A stretch of DNA of 64,000 nt, taken from assembly GCA_965214525.1 (NCBI GenBank), contig OZ243959.1, forward strand, positions 1,860,001-1,924,000, read 5' to 3'. Source of the DNA: Qipengyuania_B sp965214525 (GTDB lineage: Bacteria > Pseudomonadota > Alphaproteobacteria > Sphingomonadales > Sphingomonadaceae). The notes beneath the pieces were generated by a model, which worked only from the letters and a program-made list of their open reading frames with translations, did not search any database and was not told where the DNA came from. Positions 1 through 8,905 of this stretch are shown piece after piece. The translations under genes and the position numbers were made by a program. Within the stretch, counting starts at the first letter, position 1; every line of letters begins with the position of its first letter.

Positions 1-3000
1 TTCGTCTTCCACAGGTCTTTCGGATAGGGGTCCTCCGGTAGGTCGTTGAGGCCGACCCTGATGGCCGTCCAGACGCTGCCCCTAGTTTCCTGACCCGTTA
101 CCCAGTCGATGGCGTCCACGAGCCCCTCCAGCTTCTCCAGCAACTCACGGGCGACCTGTTTGACCTCACGCTCCTGAGCCTGCGTCAGCTTCGGCTCCGG
201 TGTCGTCAACAAATCGAAGATGGCCAGCTCCTCCTGGGTCAGTTCCTCCCTGGCTGCACGCTGCTCCTCTTCGTTTAGGCTTTTGATAAAAGCCTTTAGG
301 CTTGCGAAGAACTTTTCGGGATCGGTGGCTCCCGAGTTGTATTCGGCGACCAGCTTCTCGAGCCGCTCGATGAACGCTATGCGCGTCGGGTTGGCTTCAG
401 CCATCTCTCTGACTTTCTCCTCGGCAGCCTCGCGCATCTTTTCAGTAGCGACCTTCGGGCTGGTCTCGAACAGGGAGGCGAGCTTCTCGAAGTCGATGCC
501 GGAAAGGTCCACACGGCCCTTGGCGCTGTCGCCTTCAACGATAGGGGTGACGATAGCGACGCCCTCAAGCTTCTCGTCGAGGAGCTGGGCGATCCGAGCG
601 GAGATGGCGGAGATATCGACCGGCCCCAATCTGGCGCGGACGGCATCGGAAAGCGTGTGGAAGACCGCCACGGACCTGAGGAAGGGCGCAGCTCGCTCAT
701 CTGGCAGCAGAGCCTTGTATGCTCGCGTCACAGCTCCAGCGAGCCTGAGAAACTCCCTGCGGCGATCATCGGGGGCTATCAGAGCCTCTACAGCCCCATT
801 TATGAGCTTGAGGCGCTCGAAGTCTTTGGCAGTCATGATTGCCTCGGGATCGACGCTGAGTGGCTTCACAAAGGTACCGATGGCATCCAAAGCTCTGTCC
901 AGCTCGGCGATAAGTGCCTGCTTGTCCTGGATAGGGGTCTCGCCATCACCCCGACCAGCGGCGTAGACCGCCAGCGCCTTCTGGAGGTTCTGGAAAACGC
1001 CCACGTAATCCACGATGACGCCAGAGGTCTTGCCCTCGGACTTCCGGTTGGCCCTGGCAATCGTCTGCATCAGCGTGTGCGACTTCATCGGCTTATCGAG
1101 ATAGATAGTGCCAATGCTGGGGACGTCGAAGCCCGTGATCCACATGGCGCACACGAACACGAGCCGCAGCGGATCGTCCTTGTTCTTAAACTTTGTCTCC
1201 AAGTCTTCCTGCTGCATCCGTTCGCGGTGCGGCAGTATGTCGAGGCCCTTCTTGCGCAGATCGTCGACCTCGTTCTGGCCCTGGCTCACCACCACAGCCA
1301 TGTCGAGCTCGCGCAGCCACATAAGCCGCTCGGCAATAGCCGCCCCCTCGGCTTCGTACGCTGTCTTAAGGCGCTGCTCGTCCTGCTCGATCAGCCGGGC
1401 GACCGCCGCCTTGACCTTGTCGTGCATTGTGACCGCCGTGGCCTTGTCGATGGCGACGAACATCGCCTTCCCACGGTAGCCTCTCTGCGCGAAGTGAAGC
1501 GCCACATCCTCGGCCACCTTGTCCAGCCGGTCGCTGTTCGTAATGAGAGTGTATTGGCGACCGAACTGCTGGTTGAGTTTCTTCTGCTGCTCCTCATCCA
1601 GCGCCGCCTCATCGAGCAGCTCATCGAGTTCTTCCTGTAGCTCGTCAGCATCGAGCTGCAGCTCCGGCTTGCGGCCCTCATAGTACAGCGGGACGGTCGC
1701 TCCGTCCTTCACAGACTGGGCGAAGTCGTAGACCGAAACGTAGTCCCCGAAAACCTCCTTGGTCCGGCTCTCGTCGCCCTTGATGAGCGGGGTGCCGGTG
1801 AACCCAATGAAGGCGGCGTTCGGGAGGGCCTTGCGCATGTTGGCCGCGAGCTGGGCGTATTGGCTCCGGTGGGCCTCGTCGGTCATCACGATGATGTCGG
1901 AGCGCTCCGAAAGCACCGGCATCGGCTCGGTGGCTTCGGTCGAGAACTTCTGGATCAGCGTGAAGACGTAGCGCTCGTTGCCCGCCAGCAGGTCCCTCAG
2001 GTGCGCCCGGCTGCCCGCCTGCGCGTTCTGAGTATCCTTCGTCAGCGCCCCGGCGGTAGCGAACTGTCCTGCGATCTGATCATCGAGCTCGGTCCGGTCG
2101 GTCACCACTACGAAGGTGTAATTGCCACCCATTCGCCGCAGGACCTTCTCGGCGAACATCACCATTGATAGGCTCTTGCCTGAGCCCTGGGTGTGCCAGA
2201 AGACCCCAAGTCGCCCTTGGTTCTCCTCGATGTGCCGCACGGCTTCCATGGCACGGTTGACGCCCAGCACTTGGTGGTAGCGTCCGATGATCTTGGTGAG
2301 CCCGCCTTTGGCTTCGTCGAACAGCACGAAGTTCTCGATTATGTCGAGGAACCGGGCTGGCTTACAGGTTGCCCTTAGCATCGTCTCGAGGCTCGGGTCC
2401 TCTGGGCCGCCTTCTTCCAGCCGCTTCCAGGGCGAGAAGAACTGGAGGGGCGCATGGCTCGCGCCAATGGCCGTCTCAAGACCGTTAGAGAGGATCACGA
2501 AGCCATTGGCGTGGAAGAGCTGTGGGATGGTATCCTTGTAGTCCCTAAGGTTCTTCTCGTAGGCTTCGGCGAATGGCCTGGTCGGAGCCTTCCATTCGGC
2601 GAAAAGCAACGGAAGTCCGTTCACGTAGCCAATGGTGTCGGGCCTTTTGGTGAGCCCATACTTCGTTTCGATCCAGACTTGGTTGGCCGCCAGGAAGTCG
2701 TTGTTGCTAGGCTCCTTCCAGTCGATCACCCGGACCAATATGTCTTCGAAGCGACCCTGATCGCTCTTCATCTCGACCCGTACGCCTTCCCTCAGGAGCG
2801 TCAGGACCTCTCTGTTAGCGGCGACGGGGATCACTGCCGTTCGGTCCCGCGTCAGCTTTTCCTCGGCCTTCCTGAGGGCTTCCTGAGGTAGCTCAGGGTT
2901 GAGCTTGGCGAGAGCCGTCCGCAGTCTGGCGGGCAGGTGCGGCTCTTTCAGGCTCGTGCGTCCATAGGCGTTCTCGGGTCCGGGCTTGTCGTGGTAGAGG

Positions 3001-3098
3001 TTGACGCACTCCCAGCCGAGCTCTTTCAGTAGCGTCAGTGCGGGCTGTTCGACGCCGCCGTCCTCGGAGGCAACCAGGCCAGAGAGCGAGGGCGGCAT
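1..3098 (-). CDS. hsdR: Type I restriction enzyme, R subunit (HsdR), partial at left edge
   Basis: Motor and nuclease subunit of a type I restriction-modification complex: it translocates DNA using ATP and cuts unmodified DNA. The frame is open from ATG at 3098 to base 1, giving 1032 visible codons, so only a short C-terminal piece should be missing for a family of about 1000-1100 residues. An N-terminal nuclease motif E168-W-K170 (in LLFAEWKAP) fits the PD-(D/E)xK site. Helicase motifs follow in order: Walker A G305-S-G-K-S309, DEAH at 407-410, and motif VI QTIARANR around 678-685. The start codon shares one base with the stop of the upstream DUF4268 gene (TGATG), implying translational coupling in the hsdM-hsdS-DUF4268-hsdR operon. 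No internal stop or frameshift is seen. Confidence 0.93.
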   Translation of the reverse strand, partial: MPPSLSGLVASEDGGVEQPALTLLKELGWECVNLYHDKPGPENAYGRTSLKEPHLPARLRTALAKLNPELPQEALRKAEEKLTRDRTAVIPVAANREVLTLLREGVRVEMKSDQGRFEDILVRVIDWKEPSNNDFLAANQVWIETKYGLTKRPDTIGYVNGLPLLFAEWKAPTRPFAEAYEKNLRDYKDTIPQLFHANGFVILSNGLETAIGASHAPLQFFSPWKRLEEGGPEDPSLETMLRATCKPARFLDIIENFVLFDEAKGGLTKIIGRYHQVLGVNRAMEAVRHIEENQGRLGVFWHTQGSGKSLSMVMFAEKVLRRMGGNYTFVVVTDRTELDDQIAGQFATAGALTKDTQNAQAGSRAHLRDLLAGNERYVFTLIQKFSTEATEPMPVLSERSDIIVMTDEAHRSQYAQLAANMRKALPNAAFIGFTGTPLIKGDESRTKEVFGDYVSVYDFAQSVKDGATVPLYYEGRKPELQLDADELQEELDELLDEAALDEEQQKKLNQQFGRQYTLITNSDRLDKVAEDVALHFAQRGYRGKAMFVAIDKATAVTMHDKVKAAVARLIEQDEQRLKTAYEAEGAAIAERLMWLRELDMAVVVSQGQNEVDDLRKKGLDILPHRERMQQEDLETKFKNKDDPLRLVFVCAMWITGFDVPSIGTIYLDKPMKSHTLMQTIARANRKSEGKTSGVIVDYVGVFQNLQKALAVYAAGRGDGETPIQDKQALIAELDRALDAIGTFVKPLSVDPEAIMTAKDFERLKLINGAVEALIAPDDRRREFLRLAGAVTRAYKALLPDERAAPFLRSVAVFHTLSDAVRARLGPVDISAISARIAQLLDEKLEGVAIVTPIVEGDSAKGRVDLSGIDFEKLASLFETSPKVATEKMREAAEEKVREMAEANPTRIAFIERLEKLVAEYNSGATDPEKFFASLKAFIKSLNEEEQRAAREELTQEELAIFDLLTTPEPKLTQAQEREVKQVARELLEKLEGLVDAIDWVTGQETRGSVWTAIRVGLNDLPEDPYPKDLWKT

Positions 3099-4105
3099 CA
3101 GGCGACCTCGGCTCCCTCAGGTTCGGTAAGATCGCTCTCCGTGCCTGCGGGTGCGTGGGAAGCAAAGATGGTAAGGTATGGCTGGACGACCTCGCGAAAG
3201 AGTTCGAGGTTTTTGATGAGCCATTGTTGCTGTTTCGGCCAATCGTTTTCAACAGTCGGGTCATCGCCATCCTTATACAGAGCGATGCGGCTTTGCTTTT
3301 TACCTTCAAGCCGCTGCCAATCCAGACCAGGGATGCTCTCGTCGATCACATGCTTATGCGCGGTCAATTGTTCGAACCAGAGTTTACCCGGTGGTCCTCG
3401 GAAATTGAATTCCACAGACAGCCGCTTCTCCTGGCTATTTATGGTAGCGGTGAGCCAAGTATCGGTCTTGCCGATGGAGAAATCGAACCAATGCTGAGGC
3501 CGCGCTTTGCGAGGCGTAAGCTTACTTCCCTCTTCCTTCAATTGCGCTTTGAGCGCCTGCCAGAACCGGCCTTGCTGCTCTTTCAGATCGGTGACCTGCG
3601 CCTTTGCACCCTGCTTCACCTCTCGCGCCCAATCGTTCGGTTGAGCCACGATGTTAAACATTGGGGCAGGTGGGGAGCCTTCGATCTGCCACAGCTCAAT
3701 CTCCAGTCCGAAGAGCTCCAAGCCCTCGCCTGTCACGTCGTTGAGCCAGTCGAGCGCCGCCCGGTGCTCTTCGGCGAAGTTCTCCGCGATCCACACAATG
3801 GTCACCGCGTCTAGTCCAGCGGCATAGGTTAAGAGCTGCCCAAGGTGACGGTGATCGGTCCGCTCGAGCTGGTTCTCAATCAGCACCCAGTGGTCGTCGG
3901 TCGTGTCAGTCCGCTTGGCCAGGATGTCGGCCTTGAACGGTCCCACGAACTTCTCCGTCGCCTCGACCTCCAGCTCCATGTCGAGGGTTTCCTGGAGCAA
4001 TTCCATGCCCTCCTCGGAGGCCAGCCAAGGTGTGAAGTGAGAAGCCTCGTTCATCCACGCACTGCGGACGTCGATGCGCTGTACCTTGCCGAGCTTGGGG
4101 ATCAT
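3098..4105 (-). CDS. DUF4268 / PD-(D/E)xK-like protein inside the hsd operon
   Basis: 335 residues, lying between hsdS and hsdR. It overlaps hsdS by 4 bases (ATGA) and hsdR by 1 base, so it is built into the operon. The N-terminal third shows a nuclease-fold signature: D60 in FKADILA, E77-N-Q79 in VLIENQLE, and Q90-LLT-Y94 in GQLLTYAAG, which resembles the QxxxY motif of RecB/lambda-exonuclease enzymes. The usual K of E-x-K is Q here. The C-terminal part (about 170-320), with a WFDFSIGK segment and the run RLSVEFNF, matches the DUF4268 type. It could be an accessory nuclease, a modulator of HsdR or an anti-phage add-on; its biochemistry is unknown. The assignment is by motif recognition only. 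Confidence 0.8.
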   Translation of the reverse strand: MIPKLGKVQRIDVRSAWMNEASHFTPWLASEEGMELLQETLDMELEVEATEKFVGPFKADILAKRTDTTDDHWVLIENQLERTDHRHLGQLLTYAAGLDAVTIVWIAENFAEEHRAALDWLNDVTGEGLELFGLEIELWQIEGSPPAPMFNIVAQPNDWAREVKQGAKAQVTDLKEQQGRFWQALKAQLKEEGSKLTPRKARPQHWFDFSIGKTDTWLTATINSQEKRLSVEFNFRGPPGKLWFEQLTAHKHVIDESIPGLDWQRLEGKKQSRIALYKDGDDPTVENDWPKQQQWLIKNLELFREVVQPYLTIFASHAPAGTESDLTEPEGAEVA

Positions 4106-5325
4106 GCTGCCTCCTCCAGTTCATGCTCGGTAGCCTCGACGGAGAGCTGGCCACAGATGAGACGGGGAAGCAGGAGGTCGCGGGAGGCGGCCAGGGCTTG
4201 GTTTGCGCGACGCAGGTTGCAGGTTTGATCGTAGCTCGATCCGAAGATAGCGTTGGCTTGTGCCAAGACTGGTCCTCGCGGAGGATAGGGAACCTTCGTA
4301 TGGTCTAGTGCGGAGCGCCTGATGTGCTTCATTGTTGCCCCAACGCCCTGATTGTCGAACAGGGGGATTGCCCATCGCAGAGCGTGCTTGAGAAATCCGC
4401 GTTCGATATCCTCGTTTGGGCGCACCAAAAAAAGGTGCTGATTGAGAAGGCCAGTGCCTTCCGTCCATTCTGAGATGGCGAAGGTGCCAGACCAGGAAAA
4501 CAACAGGTCGCCGATCTGTACGCGATACTTGTCGGGGACATCATCGCCGGAGTTGCGCGGGGTCTTAGCGCTTATCCCGGACCGCAGTTCTGGTATCTTG
4601 ATGATCGGGAGGCCGTCATCTTCGAAATCCGAAGGCTTGAACGCAAACCCATTCATGAAGTCGCCAAGCTCTGAAAACGCCTTCCACTGCCACCCCTCAG
4701 GCAGCGGGCCATCGGGGCTGTCGACGCTCGGCGCGTTCTCGTGGCCGGGGAAGCGGAAGCGGACGAACCACTCCTCGAACAGCCCACGCGCCATCTCTTC
4801 CAGCACCGCCACCCGCCGCCGGTTGACCTCGATTAGATCGTCATATGCTCCGAGGATCGCCGCAATGCGCTTTTGGGTCTCGAGGGGAGGAGCGACGACA
4901 GTGATGTCCGAGAAGCTCGACTTATTGATAATGGGTGTTGCCGCCCCTGCCGCTTTTGCCTTCAGTTCACCTGCTGCGGTGCGGAGCGAATAATAGATAA
5001 AGCCTGGATCGAAGCGTTCTTCGGCAACAACGATGCTGTTCACCTGCTGGTTGGTATGAGACGCTCGCGATGTCATGCAGACCTTCCCGATCGTCGCTCC
5101 AATGCAAACGACACAAATTGATCGCGGCGGCAACAATCCGCGCCTTCTAACGCCCCAATCAGTTGAAACGTGCCTCTCAGGCTCAAGGTCGCGCCGGTCA
5201 TACTCCATGTCGGATGGAGTGAAGAACGGGACATCGCCATCGAACATCTCAGGTTGTGCCGACGGCGGTGTTTTGCCGGTAACTACACGACCAAGATCGC
5301 CTATTCGCACGGTTCCCCAGGCCAT
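4102..5325 (-). CDS. hsdS: Type I restriction-modification specificity subunit (HsdS)
   Basis: 407 residues. It selects the bipartite DNA target of the HsdM/HsdR complex. The layout is standard: a first target-recognition domain (about 1-150), a conserved helical spacer (PLETQKRIAAILGAYDDLIE, about 150-190, continuing to EEWFVRFRFPG), a second recognition domain (about 210-370), and a C-terminal helix ending in LLLPRLICGQLSVE. Both recognition domains are full length, so it should specify a bipartite target that cannot be deduced from the sequence. The ATG at 5325 follows directly on the hsdM stop with no gap, and the end overlaps the DUF4268 gene by 4 bases. Confidence 0.93.
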   Translation of the reverse strand: MAWGTVRIGDLGRVVTGKTPPSAQPEMFDGDVPFFTPSDMEYDRRDLEPERHVSTDWGVRRRGLLPPRSICVVCIGATIGKVCMTSRASHTNQQVNSIVVAEERFDPGFIYYSLRTAAGELKAKAAGAATPIINKSSFSDITVVAPPLETQKRIAAILGAYDDLIEVNRRRVAVLEEMARGLFEEWFVRFRFPGHENAPSVDSPDGPLPEGWQWKAFSELGDFMNGFAFKPSDFEDDGLPIIKIPELRSGISAKTPRNSGDDVPDKYRVQIGDLLFSWSGTFAISEWTEGTGLLNQHLFLVRPNEDIERGFLKHALRWAIPLFDNQGVGATMKHIRRSALDHTKVPYPPRGPVLAQANAIFGSSYDQTCNLRRANQALAASRDLLLPRLICGQLSVEATEHELEEAA

Positions 5326-6882
5326 CTACGCGAGCACCTCAGCGACGTTCTGCGCAACGGCCTCCTGTAGCCGCGCCGCTTCGGCATTCAAAACCTCCAG
5401 TTCCTCCTGCAGGCCCTCCAGCCGCTCTTTGAAGCTTACATCGTCGATGTGTTCGCCTGCCACCACGCCCACATAACGGCCAGGGTTGAGGCTCCAGTCC
5501 TGCGCCTCGATGTCCGACCGGCTGGCAACCTTGCAGAGATCTGGAATGGGCTTGAAGCCCTCTTCACCGAAAGCCTTGGCCATCAGGTCGGCGCTGCTCT
5601 GGTCGGTCTCCACGTTCTCTCCGCGCCACAGCCGCACGATGTTGCCGATGAACTCGACCTGCTCCGGCGCGTATTCGCGGTGTGCCCGTGTCACCTGATG
5701 GAAGATGTTACGGGCGTCGATGAACAGCACCTCGTCAGCCCGCTCCCCTTTCGCCTTGGCCTTGTCGAGGAACCAGAGGGTCACCGGCAGGGTCACCGTG
5801 AAGAACATGTTGGGTGAGGTGGAGACGATGACGTCGACCGAACCCGACTGCACCAGCTTCTTGCGCAGCTCTCGCTCCGAACCTCCCGCATCTGAAGCCG
5901 AGTTGGCCATGACGAAGCCCGCACGGCCTGTGTCGTTTAGCGCCGCATGGAAAAGCCCGACCCACAGGTAGTTCGCATTGTTGACTGTGGGGATGCCGAG
6001 AGAGAACCGAGCGTCTACAGTCCCCGTTTCGTTGACCAGGCGTTCGGTATCCACCTGGGACTGGTTGAACGGCGGGTTGGCCATGACGAAGTCGAACGCG
6101 CCTACCATCCGGTGAGGGTCCTCGTAATAGCTATTCGCCACCACGATGTCTCCCGACAGCCCATGGACCGCAAGGTTCAGGCGGCACAGCTTCTGCGTGT
6201 CCTCCATCTTCTCGATCCCGTACACGCTAAGCTCGCGGCTGGGGCTCTTGTGATGGCGCTTCACGAAGTCAGCGGAGTGGACGAACATCCCGCCCGATCC
6301 GCAGGCAGGATCGAGGATTTTCCCATGGTACGGCTCGATCACCTCGACGATCAGCTTCACGATGGATGAGGGTGTGAAATACTCGCCGCCCTTCTGCATG
6401 TAGGCCGAGGCGAACTCGCCCATGAAATACTCGAAGATTGCCCCATAGGCATCTCCGCTGATGTCTAGCGGCTGGAGGATGCGGAGGAGGTTCCTGAGGA
6501 CCTTGTCGGGCAGCGATCCGTAGCCTTGTGGCATCACCCCGGCCAAATCGGGATTATGCGCTGTGATGCCCTTCATGGCCTCGTTGAGGGCCTCTGCGAC
6601 ACTCTCGGTCTCGGGCAGGGCTAGGAGGTAGGAGAAGCGGGCGTTGTCGGGCAGGTATACCGCGCCGTGCCCATGGTAATCCTGCGGGGTAGGCGTGAGG
6701 CGTCCGGTGAAGGTCCTCGAAAGCTCGGCATGCACCGCGTCGAACTTCGCCTCCATCTGCCGAAGAGCAATGAGAGCCAGCACTGGCTGCGCGTACTGGT
6801 CAGGCCTCAGCGCCGTGTTAGTCCAGAGCTGGTTCGCAGCCTGGAATAGGCGACGTGAGAGGTCCTGAAGATCGACGGCCAC
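5326..6882 (-). CDS. hsdM: Type I restriction-modification methyltransferase subunit (HsdM)
   Basis: N6-adenine methyltransferase subunit that protects host sites and forms the core of the complex. It has an N-terminal helical domain (QLWTNTALRPDQYAQPVLAL), the SAM-binding motif DPACGSGGMF near residue 195, and the catalytic NPPF motif near 270 (FVMANPPFNQ). The open frame extends upstream to a TTG at 6903, but an AGGGGA sequence lies 7 bases ahead of the GTG at 6882 and none precedes the TTG. The GTG start, giving 518 residues, is therefore preferred; TTG at 6885 is also possible. It is the first gene of the hsd operon, with the promoter expected in the short gap 6883-6954. Confidence 0.93.
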   Translation of the reverse strand: MAVDLQDLSRRLFQAANQLWTNTALRPDQYAQPVLALIALRQMEAKFDAVHAELSRTFTGRLTPTPQDYHGHGAVYLPDNARFSYLLALPETESVAEALNEAMKGITAHNPDLAGVMPQGYGSLPDKVLRNLLRILQPLDISGDAYGAIFEYFMGEFASAYMQKGGEYFTPSSIVKLIVEVIEPYHGKILDPACGSGGMFVHSADFVKRHHKSPSRELSVYGIEKMEDTQKLCRLNLAVHGLSGDIVVANSYYEDPHRMVGAFDFVMANPPFNQSQVDTERLVNETGTVDARFSLGIPTVNNANYLWVGLFHAALNDTGRAGFVMANSASDAGGSERELRKKLVQSGSVDVIVSTSPNMFFTVTLPVTLWFLDKAKAKGERADEVLFIDARNIFHQVTRAHREYAPEQVEFIGNIVRLWRGENVETDQSSADLMAKAFGEEGFKPIPDLCKVASRSDIEAQDWSLNPGRYVGVVAGEHIDDVSFKERLEGLQEELEVLNAEAARLQEAVAQNVAEVLA

Positions 6883-6954
6883 CAAATGTTCCCCTGTGGT
6901 CAAGCGTTTGCGTGCATTATTACTCGGCTGGGATTTGGGGTCCAGAGGGATAGG

Positions 6955-8724
6955 TCACCCTCGGGTTGCCACCCAGCGTCTGACTCGCGAAAGGTCGAGC
7001 CCAGGGTATTCCACCTTCTCCATCCATCGCCCGTTCGCATCGAGCTTGCCGTACCTTCGCGTCATCGGCGCTTGTGAGTTCGAGTGCCCCATGAGGTAGC
7101 TCATGGCATCCTCCGGTATTTCCGAACGACGGGCTGCTGTCGCCCAGCTCTGACGAAAGTCACGCAAGGGCCTCCGCCCAACGCCGAGGAGCACGACACC
7201 CTTCTCCCGGATGTAAGGAGCCCACCAGTCGGCGATCGATGGGACCAGGAGGCCCCTCTTGTTCTTCACCGTGAGGCGAGGAAAGAGCGCCTTCTGCCCC
7301 TCGCGCTTGAGATGATCGAGGTAGTCGAGAAGGCCGAGCTCGATGAGCGGCGCTGGCACCTGAAAGGTCCGTCGACCACTGTCACCCTTCCGTTCGGTTT
7401 TGAGGCTCCGCTTGCCTTTGACCGGGTGAACACCGTCGTCGGTGATGGTCATCGCCCATTCGTTGGTCTCGTCGTCCTGAACGAAGTCGGATACGAGGAG
7501 CTGGGCGATCTCCTCAGGCCTTGCTCCAGTCCATAAGAGGAGCAGCGGCAGCCAGTAACATGCCTCTCCTCTTCCTCGGACTGGCCGCTCCCCGGATGTG
7601 AATATCGGCAGGTCGAAGATGGCTTGAAGCTCGTCGATCGTGAACTCCGGTCCCCTTTTCTGTGATCCCCCTGCCAGCGCCTTGCGAGCCTTGAAGGGGT
7701 TGGCCATGCCATCGTCAATCAGGCCTCGCTCCTGAGCCTTGTTCCAGATCGTCGCAAGGGATGCGAGATGACCTCGGAGGGTCTTCAGTGACACTCGCTC
7801 CACTTCTGACCGTTCCTCGTACCGCTTGATAACCTCCCGCAACGGGAGCTTGCGCTCCGGCTTGTCGAGCTTGGCGGGACGCTGCCTCAACAACTCGAGC
7901 CACTCGGTCACCATGAGGCGGTCGATCGTGTTCACCGCTGGGGTGCCGTGCACCTCTCGCCAAAAGCGAAGAGCGGTTGACCAGGAGCTAATGGTGCTGG
8001 GCCCGATCGGCTCGAGCGCGCTCTGCATGATGGTATCGGCGACGGATTGGAAAATGGGACCGGCAGAGCGAACGGAGATCGAAGTCGTAGTGCTCTGTAA
8101 GGGCCGCGTCGGCGACGCGGGGGTGGCTACGGAATGATCGTCGATCCTTTTGTCAACGGCCAGCCAGACTTCACAAGCCGCCTCACCAAGTGCCTTGGCC
8201 AACGCCGTAAACTGCGGGTCGCTGCGGGTCACAAGATAACCAAGGGCGTCGGCGAAGTCGCATGTCCAGTCACCCCAATACTCGGCCAGCCCTTCACTGT
8301 CGTAGGTCTCCAGAAGCGGACGGCAGTCTTCGTAGACCTCTTCAGGATGCCCACGGGTGACGTAAGCGGGCGTCGCCTGCGGAGTGCTCCATCGTGCGTT
8401 CTCATCCGCCTGGAGGAGGTCGTGACGATAGGTTTCCGACAGGAACGCGATGAGGGGCGCATCGAGTTGGTCGTAGGATCGAGAGGCCATGCGACGGGCA
8501 CGCGCCACGATCCGCTCGAACTCCTGGTCTGCCTGTTCGTATCTCTTCCGAGCCTCAGCATCACCCGCAGAAGCTGAACCGAGGGAAACCTTCAATTCAG
8601 TCCGGCCTCGCCCAGTGGGGCTCTTGCTGGGGATGTGCGGAACGAGCTCCAACGGGAACCGCCGCCGATAGCTGAGAAACCCACTCTTCCTGTCACGCTG
8701 CAGGTGCTGCATCACCAATTCCAT
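6955..8724 (-). CDS. Tyrosine recombinase / phage-type integrase
   Basis: 589 residues. It probably catalyses site-specific integration and excision of the island at the adjacent tRNA-Leu. The N-terminus (SGFLSYRRRFPLELVPHI) resembles the DUF6538 arm-binding domain of large proteobacterial integrases, a core-binding region spans about 225-340, and the catalytic domain about 360-570. Catalytic residues visible are R402 (TGARPEEIAQL), R524, H547 (MGHS) and Y558 (TRRYGK). The first His of the usual HxxR box is replaced by Arg (R521-D-F-R524). ATG at 8724 has AGGG about 8 bases upstream. It is transcribed away from the tRNA toward the hsd operon, 51 bases before the hsdM open frame. Confidence 0.9.
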   Translation of the reverse strand: MELVMQHLQRDRKSGFLSYRRRFPLELVPHIPSKSPTGRGRTELKVSLGSASAGDAEARKRYEQADQEFERIVARARRMASRSYDQLDAPLIAFLSETYRHDLLQADENARWSTPQATPAYVTRGHPEEVYEDCRPLLETYDSEGLAEYWGDWTCDFADALGYLVTRSDPQFTALAKALGEAACEVWLAVDKRIDDHSVATPASPTRPLQSTTTSISVRSAGPIFQSVADTIMQSALEPIGPSTISSWSTALRFWREVHGTPAVNTIDRLMVTEWLELLRQRPAKLDKPERKLPLREVIKRYEERSEVERVSLKTLRGHLASLATIWNKAQERGLIDDGMANPFKARKALAGGSQKRGPEFTIDELQAIFDLPIFTSGERPVRGRGEACYWLPLLLLWTGARPEEIAQLLVSDFVQDDETNEWAMTITDDGVHPVKGKRSLKTERKGDSGRRTFQVPAPLIELGLLDYLDHLKREGQKALFPRLTVKNKRGLLVPSIADWWAPYIREKGVVLLGVGRRPLRDFRQSWATAARRSEIPEDAMSYLMGHSNSQAPMTRRYGKLDANGRWMEKVEYPGLDLSRVRRWVATRG

Positions 8725-8733
8725 AGATCACCC

Positions 8734-8754
8734 TGTGTACGACTATGTGTACGA
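8734..8754. repeat. Tandem TGTGTACGA repeat just upstream of the integrase
   Basis: TGTGTACGA occurs at 8734-8742 and again at 8746-8754, a 12-base period, ending 9 bases before the integrase start codon. The position suits an operator or recombinase arm-site pair. Function is inferred from position only. Confidence 0.45.
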
Positions 8755-8776
8755 TCAGAGCGGTTAGAAACGTCTG

Positions 8777-8799
8777 AAAACATGGTTTTTGTTCCATGT
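8777..8799 (-). terminator. Possible terminator of the tRNA-Leu transcript
   Basis: On the minus strand ACATGG and CCATGT flank an 8-base A-rich loop and run into TTTT, about 20 bases past the tRNA 3' end. The stem is only 6 bp and rich in A-T pairs, so the call is weak. It lies on the island side of the presumed attachment site. Confidence 0.3.
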
Positions 8800-8818
8800 C
8801 AGCAGCTTAGATAGGTAC

Positions 8819-8905
8819 TGGTGCCCAGAAGAGGACTCGAACCTCCACGACCTTGCGATCGCCAGCACCTGAAGCTGGTGCGTCTACCAATTCCGCCATC
8901 TGGGC
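8819..8905 (-). tRNA. tRNA-Leu (anticodon CAG)
   Basis: 87 bases including an encoded CCA. The acceptor stem pairs GCCCAGA with TCTGGGC, the discriminator is A, the anticodon stem CCAGC/GCTGG holds loop TTCAGGT with anticodon CAG, and the long variable arm (GATCGCAAGGTC region) is that of a class II leucine tRNA. The T arm has GGTTCGAGTCC. The gene is intact. Its 3' end faces the integrase, marking it as the integration site of the island to the left. Confidence 0.95.

Larger units (their letters stand above)
1..8818. mobile_element. Genomic island integrated at tRNA-Leu (partial, right end only)
   Basis: A tyrosine recombinase gene reads away from the 3' end of a tRNA-Leu gene with 94 bases between them, followed by a complete type I restriction-modification operon. 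An integrase beside a tRNA 3' end with cargo on the far side is the usual layout of tRNA-targeted islands. From 9044 onward the genes are core-type. The distal boundary, and the second copy of the tRNA 3' end expected there, lie left of base 1, so the extent is inferred from one end only. Confidence 0.6.
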
